DNA of 64,000 bases from Siphonodentalium dalli (Eukaryota > Mollusca > Scaphopoda > Gadilida > Siphonodentaliidae): NCBI GenBank assembly GCA_032622095.1, contig CP136066.1:173723164-173787163 (forward strand), in the 5' to 3' direction. A program made the translations under genes and the position numbers. Positions 13,101 through 25,100 of the stretch are shown in pieces. Each line of letters opens with the position of its first letter. Within the stretch, counting starts at the first letter, position 1. The notes below the pieces were generated by a model. The model had not been told where the DNA came from. It made no database searches and worked only from the letters and a program-made list of their open reading frames with translations.

Positions 13101-16100
13101 CTTCAAGAAGATTTATTGATAAAATGATTGAAATAATAATAATATGGTTGATTATCGTTGATTGAAATAATAATAATATGATTGAAATAATAATAATATG
13201 ATGAAACAAGTATCATATTATATATAAAGGAAGATCTTGAATGGTATTGTTGATTAATCGTTGATGAAATAGTCGTCTATAATTGAAATTTAAAAAAAAT
13301 TTCATAGTACTTTAAGGAAGCAGCCTGATTAGTTTTCACGTACCTTACTTGTATTTATGTTCTTCAGAATCTAATTAACCCGAGATATAAGGAAATGAGT
13401 GGGAGAGGGAGGCACTCCAAGGATAAGCTTGTTCATAGATTCACATTGTATTATAATTTGCTCAGTTTTAAATTCGCATACTTAGTATTTGCCCACCGTG
13501 ATGTGCGAATTCAATTGATTAAAACTGCATGAATTCTGATCGCAGTTTGCATTATTTAATATAAAAATCATGACATCCCTAATGAGTACTATAAACAGAA
13601 TGCCCGTATTAACGTTGTACCATCTTTAATGCTAACACACTAACATTCTGTGTTATAATATTTGATTGACAGGAACATTGTTTGAGGTATATTTAGATAC
13701 TAAGTGTGATCATCACTAAATCCAGCATTCCGATTGGTCGGCGCCCACCTGGCTAGTTGCAATTATTTCTCGGTGAATGCGCAACAGCTAATAACTGCAG
13801 CCTCATAACAACATCGACACGTCATTGGGTTTGGAAAGACGAACGCGTAATGTTTTGGGCGCATTTGGACTCGCGCAGGATTGACTTAATAAATCATCGG
13901 GTTTCAATATAAAGAGAAATTGTTCCTGTTATCTTTTGCCAAGGGATATTTTGGGCTGGTTTTGTCACCATACACTTTTCGATTTAAATACATTTACAAA
14001 AGTGGCTTTTTCGCTAAATGTATATAAATATAAGGATTTTACACAAGTTATGACCACTTACCTCACGGTTACATCTCCATAAAAACAGTCCACATGACAG
14101 TTAATCCTTATATAATGCTATTGAAGTATAATGCTATGACGGTGTAGATTACTATTGTTATAGATTGCGCTATTGAAAAAATATATTTATGGGATCATAT
14201 ATACAAACTATTATCTTTTACGATTTCAAATTTTATACAAATTTGTCTCCATAAATATACTAAATTATCTGTAATATAACAGAAACCTTCCATAAACTTG
14301 AAAAACTTTTTTTATTTTGATCTCATCATGGTTCTTTCCGTAATCATGCGACATTGAATTTGGCTACTCGGGCTGTCAAAATTTGTATCAGATATATTTT
14401 ATTTGTCACCTTTAGCAGGTTTACCTGTGTAGCATGTTTTTCTTGTTTTTTTTGTTGTTTTTTTTAATAATAATTTTCATGACAAATTACTATAGACTAT
14501 ATAGTTAACTTGGATTTGAAAACTTTGACAGCATCTCTAACCTTCTTTACTAAATAGGTTGTCCCATTCAGTTATAAAAGTATTCATTGGAAAGGTCTAT
14601 TATTCATTAGGAGGAATATTCAGGAAAAATTAACCTCAGGCAATGTTCCTGTTCAATGTTTCATCTAACCTATTATGCTAACCACCCTGAGAATATGGTG
14701 CCGGAAATTTGCAGAATGAGGTCCCTAGAGGGTGAATTTAGTGATGCTAAGCCGCAGAACAGTCGAGCATCATTAAATTCACCACCTGGGGACCTCATTC
14801 TGCTTAGGCCTCATCTTCTCTGGAAAGTATCTTTATTATCAAATTAACAAGTTTCTTCCGAAAGTTTCTTTTTCTTAGTTTAGTTTCTCTATGTCCCCAA
14901 ATTGGCAGATGTCTCATCGCATAATCGAGGAATCTAATCAGTGCACATCACAATATTCACCATCTGGGAACTTAAATCTGAGTCTAGGTCTTCCATAGCT
15001 GAATGAGGTCCACAGAGGATGAGTTTGGTGTTGCTAGCCTACTGCGGAGTAGCGTCACTAAATTGACCCTCTGGGGACCTCATTCTGCAAATGACCAGTA
15101 CCATATTTTCAGACTTGATGCTAAAATGTTATGATAATGTATTCAGGGGTTCTTTTGGGTGTCTTCAGGGTTCTATTATCAGACCTTCCCCACTGTCATT
15201 TGAATATGATTGTTTCCAGGTACCAAACAGTATTAAAATTCAGTTTTCGGTGTCCTGAACTGAACTGGGGAGTCATACATGTAACTCATATGGCTGGTAG
15301 CCAGATCTCAATGATGGATATTAGTTCTTTATCATGTGTTTCCAATGATTTGGTACATACAGTAATGCTCTAAGTAATCGACCCTTTAACCACAGCAGAA
15401 TTGTGGGTAACTTTTCAGGATTTAGACGGAAATATGGCTTGTTGACATTCATCGGAAAGCTCTCGGGGAGAGCTTTCCGGTGAATGGCAACAAGCCATAT
15501 TTCCGATTAAATCCTGAAAAGTTACCCATAATTCTGCTGTTGTTAAGGGGTCGATTACTTAGAGCAATACTGTAGGCTGATTGGCCCACCTATTTGGTGT
15601 AACGCTCTCTACCTCATTTCAATTAATTCAGTTATATAATTTCTTAACATTTACATGTCTATTTTCATAAAGTTATTTTATGCCTTCACTTAATCTATAT
15701 GTACTATTAACCCTTCCATGACTGGAGATGAAATTTTGTGAAAACCCTGTGCCAATGCATTCTCTTATATATGCGAGTCTCCCATAGGGAGCCCCACATA
15801 TATAAGAGAGTACATATGCTAACAATATTTACCTTGACCTTGTAAGCCAGGGCATCCTCTTATATATGCGAGGCTCCCTATGGAAGACACATATATAAGA
15901 GAATGCACTGGCGCATAATCTTTAATGCTGCACCAGCGCAGCTCCCATCATGAAAGGGTTAACAATGCTGCTACACTTAACTGCATATATTGAGATTAAC
16001 TTTATGCAAGAAAATAATATACACTTTATATATATTCTTGCTATTCTTGTATCTATATCATATATAGAGGATCTCTGATTCAATGCAATTCTGTGTGAAA

Positions 16101-19100
16101 TTTATTAATCAAATTTAGTGCATGAGGATAATAAATTTTGTTTAGAATTGCAAGAAATTTGAGATCCATTTTATTACATAATCACATTTTAGCAAGGAAA
16201 ACCCATCTCAAATTGGCTGGAGTTAAATGAAATTAATATTGATTTCCTTATTACAACCACAGAGGAAGTAAAGAAAATATAGTTCCATTTTAAATGTCTT
16301 TTCATGTTGACAAAATTGTTCACCCATGTTTATCCCACACTAAATAACCCAACACAAATTTAATATCATAATTATATTCTAATTAACATAATACTAAAGT
16401 TCCGGCATTTCCATCGATATCTCTGCACTAAGCTCTTACGTCACTGCTCGTGCAGATAATACAAGTGTGTCTTACTAAAATATGAGGCCCGGATTTAGGT
16501 GCTAATTATGTTATAAATAAAACTATAGTACATATGTACAGTGAGTTCCTAATGGCGGAAATTGTCAAATGTTTAGCCAAAGTTTTCTCGTCTTGTAATT
16601 ATACTAGGAACCGCTCCATCCCACCATGACTTCATACTATCGAGCAGCATTTGTTGTTAACCCTTTACCCAACAGAAGGGCCCTGTGCCAATGCATTCTC
16701 TTATATATGCGAGTCGACCATAGGTCGCCTCGCATATATAAGAGAATGCATTGGCTTAACACATTAAAAATTAAAAAATTGTTATAGAATGTAAGAAAAA
16801 ATGGTAAAAAGTGTTAAAAAAAGATTTTTTTTAGGCCAATGCATTCTCTTATATATGCGAGGCGACCTATGGTCGACTCGCATATATAAGAGAATGCATT
16901 GGCACAGGGCATAACTAACTATCACAATGTGGTCAAGGAGCCGGTTCCAATGATATCCATATCTGTATGGTTCTATTGAGACAGACCGAAGATATTTAAG
17001 GCTGTTGAAGCTTTATTTGGCCGGTTTTGGCCGGTTTGTTGGGTAAAGGGTTAATTAGTGTGATTTTCAGGTCATTATGAATACATCTTAATGATATGGA
17101 ATCCTTCCAATTCTCATTAATGAGGATTTCTGGCAAAATTGATTAATAATAAAGCACCAACTTAATTAGTCTTTTGAAGGATCTGTTATTTGCTGAGTAA
17201 TAGTCTAATGATTTTCCACTGAATATTGCAAATATACTCTGAACTCAAAAGCTTGATATTGTTGTAAACTACCCGTCCATCACTCTCTAGTCTGTTAAAT
17301 ATAATTATATTTCTTTCTCTTGCTTGAAATTTGTCTTCTTTATGTTGGCATGCATACTACTTGCATAAAGTAACTACCGACTTCATTGATATAATATAAA
17401 ATTAGTAATATCAAGACTTCTGTAAGATAGTTGCAATAAGAAACATTTTCAGCATAATTTAAGCATTTAGATTGTATATTCTTCTATCCTCTGTACACGC
17501 ACTTAAGGTCTCACCTCCTGAATTCTATTCCCGTTGATATTTATATTACTGTCGCTGATGAAAATTACAATAATTCACTGACTGAAATAATTTCATATCT
17601 GCGTCAGTTAGCAAAATTCCTTTTTGACGCCTTCTCTTTCTGAGAATGGTCCTGGAAAAGTGTCAACTAATGAAAAATGAACAGATCTTCTTGAATCTAA
17701 AATTCATTGATAACAAACCCCAATTTCCTAACAATGTGTTCACGTATGTTTGCTGTTGTTATTGTTGTTGAAGGTATTCTTTCAAAATGTTCCCACAGGT
17801 TCTTCAAAACCTTAAATTTGGCAAATGGCAAATCAAGGCCTGAAAACTGCGCATATGGGGGCCACAGAATAGCCTTAAATTTCAGCAATATTTGCCCCAC
17901 TTGCTGGACTTGTAATTACTTCCAATTCGCATATTACAATATTTTACTCAGTGTCTTTTTAACCCTTTACCCGACAAACCGGCCAAAAACGGCCAAATAA
18001 AGCTGCAACAGCCTAAATTATCTTGGGTCTGTGTCAATAAAACCATACAAATATGGATATCATTGGAACCGGCTCATTGACCACATTGTGATGGTTACAG
18101 TTATGCCCTGTGCCAATGCATTCTCTTATATATGCGAGTCGACCATAGGTCGCCTCGCATATATAAGAGAATGCATTGGCCTAAAACACTTTTTACCATT
18201 TTTTCTTACATTCTTTAACAATTTTATAATTTTTAATGTGTTAAGCCAATGCATTCTCTTATATATGCGAGGCGACCTATGGTCGACTCGCATATATAAG
18301 AGAATGCATTGGCACAGGACGGTTCTGTTGGGTAAAGGGTTAAATAAATGTGAATATTGCTGAGAATTGGTCTTAACGGCCTTGAATTTTAGAATTGAGT
18401 GCCTGGGAAAACTTTGAAAATTGTTGAGAAATAGCCTTGAACTTATTAGTTCCGACCTGTTTCAAAACTAATCTTTCATTGTGTTATAAGAAGATGCAAT
18501 ATATTGTTAAAGTGATGTGAAACACTCCGGTAGGGTGATCAAATAGAACTTCAGAATAATCTTGCTCAAAGTAGTTATTTTTTTGAATATTAATCCAAAT
18601 TGACAACAAACACCGCCATTCTTATATATTAATTAAATGCAATGACTCTCGATGGCTAAATCATTTCTCTTAGTTTATTGCCAATACTTGCATCCCGAAA
18701 TGGGGGTGTAAATGTTTACAATTGAGTGTAGTTCAGATTTTGTTTTCTATGGAGTGGTACGGTTGATTTCTTTGAAATTTTCGTCAATGTTAGCAGAATG
18801 CTACATTTCCCAGGTTGGCTTAGTGGCCGAGTTCTAACTTATCAATTTCACATACAAAGTCCATAACATGTCTTTAAGTCCTACTGTCTGGGTTTTCTTA
18901 TATCTTATCGATATATCTGACTAAATGTCCAACTTATTTTCATTTTACCAGGACATCATCCAGAAGTGGGAGGACGTCCGATCACTCGTCCCAAAACGCG
19001 ATGGAATCCTGCAGGCTGAGATGCTTAAACAACAGAACAACGAGAGACTGAGACGCCAGTTTGCTGCTAAGGCTAACATTGTCGGACAATGGATAGAAAA

Positions 19101-22100
19101 CCAACTCGACGCTGTGGCAGCCATCGGCATCCAAATGAAAAGCTCCCTTGAAGATCAACTTAAGAAACTACAACAGTATGAGACTGCTGTCCATCAGTAT
19201 AAACCCAACATGGATGAGCTTGAAACGATTAACCAGGTTAGTAAGATCAAACGTCGTGTTCTCTCATCGTTGCTGAATAGTTAGTGTATGAGAATGCTGT
19301 CCATCAGTATAAACCGAACATGGATGAGCTTAAAACGATTAACCAGGTTAGTAAGATCAAGGGTCGTGTTCTCACGTCGTGGCTGAATAGTTAGTGTATG
19401 AGAACTCTGTCTATCAGTATAAAGCTAACATGGACGAGCCGGAAACTATTAGCCATGTTAGTGGGATCAAAGGTTGGTTCATCATATTCTGTTGTTGAAT
19501 GATTAGTACATCAATATAAACCTAACATGGTCAAGTTATATACAGATGAACATGTTAGTGAAGTTAACCCTTTACCCAACAAACCGGCCAAATAAAGCTT
19601 CAACAACCTAAAATATCTTCGGTCTGTCTCAATAAAACCATACAAATATGGATATCATTGGAACCGGCACCTTGACCACATTGTGATAGTTACAGTTATG
19701 CCCTGTGCCAATGCATTCTCTTATATATGCGAGTCGACCATAGGTCGCCTCGCATATATAAGAGAATGCATTGGCCTAAAAAAAATATATTTTTAACACT
19801 TTTTACCATTTTTTCTTACATTCTTTAACAATTTTATAATTTTTAATGTGTTAAGCCAATGCATTCTCTTATATATGCGAGGCGACCTAGGTCGACTCGC
19901 ATATATAAGAGAATGCATTGGCACAGGGCCCTTCTGTTGGGTAAAGGGTTAAAGGTCGTGTTCTCACACTGTGGTTCAATGTTGACATGTAAAATATCTT
20001 AAAGGCCCACTTAATTTTTCGAGTCACCGATTATTATATTTTATAGTGCCTTGATATACGGTTTTAATAACAATCTATGCCATTAAATATGATTAAAATA
20101 GTATAATTTGTCACCATTTGAAATGTCTGTGTCTCAGAAGATGCCTATAGAGAAATTGAAAGATTCACCCATTATGGCTCCTAGAATGCAACAGAATTCA
20201 AACTAATAATGTATTTTCAATGAAAGGGGAATAACTATCTTTAAGATATAGAGTTATTCCCCTTAATTGAAAATAATACACTTTGCACTACAAAACAGAT
20301 TAAACTTAACACAAAAACACGTCAATAACTCAACAAAAGCAATATTTTCACAGTTAATACACCAGATAAGATGATAATACAATGTTTTGAAGCTTCCTCT
20401 TTCAAATGGTATATAATATGGCATATATTTTATATATGTGATCTGGGGGTTCATGGTGTATAATATGGCATATATTTTATATATGTGATCTGGGGGTTCA
20501 TGGTATATAATATGGCATATATTTTATATAATGTAATCTGGGGGTTCATGGTATATAATATGGCATATATTTTATATATGTGATCTGGGGGTTCATGGTA
20601 TATAATATGGCATATATTTTATATATGTGATCTGGGGGTTCATGGTATATAATATGGCATATATTTTATATATGTGATCTGGGGGTTCATGGTATATAAT
20701 ATGGCATATATTTTATATATGTGATCTGGGGGTTCATGGTATATAATATGGCATATATTTTATATATGTGATCTGGGGGTTCATGGTATATAATATGGCA
20801 TACATTTTATATATGTGATCTGGGGGTTCATGGTATATAATATGGCATATATTTTATATATGTGATCTGGGGGTTCATGGTATATAATATGGCATATATT
20901 TTATATATGTGATCTGGGGGTTCATGGTATATAATATGGCATATATTTTATATATGTGATCTGGGGGTTCATGGTATATAATATGGCATATATTTTATAT
21001 ATGTGATCTGGGGGTTCATGGTATATAATATGGCATATATTTTATATATGTGATCTGGGGGTTCATGGTATATAATATGGCATATATTTTATATATGTGA
21101 TCTGGGGGTTCATGGTATATAATATGGCATATATTTTATATATGTGATCTGGAGGTTCATGGTGTATAATATGGCATATATTTTATATATGTGATCTGGG
21201 GGTTCATGGTGTATAATATGGCATATATTTTATATATGTGATCTGGGGGTTCATGGTATATAATATGGCATATATTTTATATATGTGATCTGGGGGTTCA
21301 TGGTATATAATATGGCATATATTTTATATATGTGATCTGGGGGTTCATGGTATATAATATGGCATATATTTTATATATGTGATCTGGGGGTTCATGGTAT
21401 ATAATATGGCATATATTTTATATATGTGATCTGGGGGTTCGAAAATTACGTGGGCCTTTAATAGAAAATAAATGATATTTGTTATATTTTTTAATGCACC
21501 CTCAATCAAAGATGAGAACTGAACAGCAATATAAATACTCATCCATATATTTTAACCCTTTACCCAACAGAAGGGCCCTGTGCCAATGCATTCTCTTATA
21601 TATGCGAGTCGACCATGGGTCGCCTCGCATATATAAGAGAATGCATTGGCTTAACACATTAAAAATTATAAAATTGTTAAAGAATGTAAGAAAAAATGGT
21701 AAAAAGTGTCAAAAAAAGATTTTTTTTAGGCCAATGCATTCTCTTATATATGCGAGGCGACCTATGGTCGACTCGCATATATAAGAGAATGCATTGGCAC
21801 AGGGCTAACTGTAACTATCACAATGTGGCCAAGGAGCCGGTTCCAATGATATCCATATTTGTATGGTTCTATTGAGACAGACCGAAGATATTTTAGGCTG
21901 TTGAAGCTTTATTTGGCCGGTTTTGGCCGGTTTGTTGGGTAAAGGGTTAAACGATTGGTATTCATTTTGAAACTAGAGTAATGTCAGTACACTAGCAGTC
22001 GGCCATAATTCACAACTGGAACTCAGAGATTTGTGCATCGGAACAACTGTAGCTCGATGTTTCAAACAGTGTATGATGTTCCACGATTGTGAATGATAAT

Positions 22101-25100
22101 GGCCTTTCAACTTTCCCCATCATATTTTTGTACTGGAAAATGGCCATAACGTCATCGGCCCAGCACTCAATGTCATAACGTCATTAGCAGTGAAGAGGCT
22201 AAAAGCCACTTGACTCCTATTTTCTTTCCGTATTTCTACCTCTTCATACACTTTGTGTTGTTTTCTGTTCGTTCAAAATAATCTATTGTTTGAACTAACA
22301 CATTATTTTATGTTATATTTCAGGAGGTACAAGAGGCTATGATCTTTGAGAACAAATACACACAGTACACCATGGAGGTAAGAAAGTGCTATAGTTTAAA
22401 TATGTGATTTTCAGATATTACTCGGCCACTTTATCCCTTCCATGACTGGAGCTTTCTGAAATATTGCGAAAACCCTGTGTCAATGCATTTTCTTATATAT
22501 TTGAGTCTCCCTATCGCATATATTATAAGCAAATGCACTGGCACAGGACCATTAATGCTGCACCAGCGCAGATCCCGTCATGAAAGGGTTAAATATCTCC
22601 CTGGTTCGCTCTTATTTCGTGAGATGAATAATTTACAGCAACTATGTGTTTTGACTAATGTTTTAGAAAATTGAAGTGCGTTAAGGGGTACCCACACCTG
22701 AGCTGTGTCAGGAGGTGCCAAGTTTAGATGGACCTACATAGAAAACTACTTAATTGTTAAGCTAGTACACCACATGAACGAATCTATGCTATTTGAAGAC
22801 AACATCAAGCATATTATATAACAATACAAATGTCAAAAATTAATGGAAATGAATAACTGCCATAAAGAGTACATGATTTGAACTAGTAAAAGGTTTGAAT
22901 GACAAGTTAGAGAGCAACACTGCTTCAAGAATGTTACTTTGTGCTGGAAAATTGTAAGCATCTACTTTGCACAAAAATGCAGCCTGATATCAACATAAAC
23001 ATCTTTTATTTCTACTTTCAGACACTGCGAGTCGGCTGGGAACAGCTCTTAACAGCAATCGCCAGAAATATCAATGAAGTTGAGAACCAGGTAGGTTTAC
23101 TTCTAATTTTAATTTGGGCCTAACTTGAATAAATTCAAATGTTTTTTTAGTATCTAGGTGTGCCTGTGTGATCACTCCAATTGCAAGAATTCTTTTTCAG
23201 ACTTCTAAGATTAAATTCCCTGAGTATAAGATTGCTTGCTAGCTACCAAACATGGTTTGGCTGAAAATACAGGCCAAGTTGAAAAAAGTGTTCGGTCCCA
23301 TGTTTTTTGTCTGAGTTTTGAGTCTGACTTTCTTTAATTTCCAGATGATAATTCTTCCCATTGGCTTATTTTCTCGTTTCAAGATATTAAATTAAATATT
23401 AACAATTATATATATATATTAATTTGTGCTAATGTGAAACTCCCTGATGCAACATTAATAACACTCTGATGAAACATTAATAACACTCTTTCTCGGCATG
23501 TTTTTCAGGTCTTGACAAGAGATTCCAAGGGAATCAGTGAAGACCAGATGAATGAGTTCAGAATGTCATTCAATCATTTCGACAAGAACAGAACTCGACG
23601 ACTTGAACCCAAGGAATTCAAGGCTTGCCTCGTCAGTTTGGGTTACAATATCAGGGACGACAGACAGGTACGTGGTCTACAACTCTCCCATTTATTAGAG
23701 AGGTTTAGGCAAACTAATATGTGACCCGCCATATCAAATCCAGTCGTAAGTTGGGATTTTTTTACCCTGTGCCAATGCATTCTCTTATATATGCGAGTCG
23801 ACCATTGGTCGCCTCGCATATATAAGAGAATGCATTGGCCTAACAATTTTTTACAATTTTAATAATTTGTTCTTGTATTCTTTAACAATTTTATAATTTC
23901 ACCCATACAGAGCCCCAGACAAACATGAGCAGACGACACTCTTCTATATGCTTCTATATATGTGTGGGGCTCCCTGCAGGGTAATGGATGTTTTTTATTT
24001 TATGTCCTAAAAATTGTAAGAAACATTTATTTAAAAAACATAATAAAAAATTGTTAGGCCAATGCATTCTCTTATATATGCGAGGCGACCTTTGGTCGAT
24101 TCGCATATATAAGAGAATGCATTGGCACAGGGTAAAATTAATGCCGACTTACGACTGGTTTTGATATGGCGGGTCACATATTAACCCTTACTCTACAGGC
24201 CTTAACACTACAAGCTTTTGTAGTATCTTGCACAAAACAAAAAATACATTGGAAATGACCAATGTTCTGCTTCTTAATCTGTGAATTTCAAATACAGCTA
24301 TGTTCTGATTCTAATCAGTGCGTTCTAAATACAGATATGGTCTGATTCTAATCAGTGCGTTCTAAATACTGATATATTCTGATTCTGATCAGTGCGTTCT
24401 AAATACAGCGATGTTCTGATTCTAATCAGTGCATTCTAAATACAGATATATTCTGATTCTAATCAGTGCATTCGAAATACAGATATGTTCTGATTCTAAT
24501 CAGTGCGTTCTAAATACACCTATTTTTTCTGGTATATTAAATCTTGTATAATACTTACAACTTTTCTGGACAGTTTTATCGGCTATTTTTAGAACATAAA
24601 CTGCAGGCGCATTCGGAGCATAACACGAGCGAGAACTCTTATCTTGTAAGCACTCTCCATCAAGGCAAAATGTCATTTCAATATACAGTAATGCCCTAAA
24701 TAATCGACTCCTTAACCACAGCAGAATTATGGGTAATTTTTCATGATTTAGTCGGAAATATGGCTTGTTGCCATTCGTCGGAAAGCTCTCACAGAGCTTT
24801 CCGATAAATGGCAACAAGCCATATTTCCGACTAAATCCTGAAAAATTACCCATAACTCTGCTGTGGTTAAGGAGTCGATTACTTAGGGCATTACTGTATC
24901 TAGCAAGAATAAACCACTTTACTATGCCTTGATAGGCAAATAATATACCAAATCTTCAGCTTTTTTCTGCGTTTTATTAACAGAAAAAGGTATATGTAGT
25001 CTTGAAATCGAGTTTTATATTAATTATGTTGTTGTTGTTGTACGTGTGGCCCAGAAGAGATAGACCATCTTTAAAATATTATTAAGATCTCATTTCAATC

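Larger units (their letters stand above)
8236..18951 (+). other. 10.7-kb actinin intron filled with MITEs
   Basis: No additional actinin exon is found or needed: residues before and after align without a gap. It holds D (8346-8639, 14700-15097), A2 (8803-9282, 15707-15962), B (five copies, 10363-15574), H (11195-11740), A1 (16657-17054, 17959-18343) and G (18511-18885). The part at 13600-14560 shows no repeat and nothing recognisable. Confidence 0.8.

Noticed and set aside
14334-14420. Extra actinin or PARP exon in the repeat-free part of the 10.7-kb intron
   Set aside because: No frame encodes residues missing from the alignment and no convincing acceptor-donor pair was found.
20408-21440. 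CRISPR-like direct repeat array
   Set aside because: Units are contiguous 47-mers without spacers, in an animal intron, inside a MITE. It is a minisatellite.
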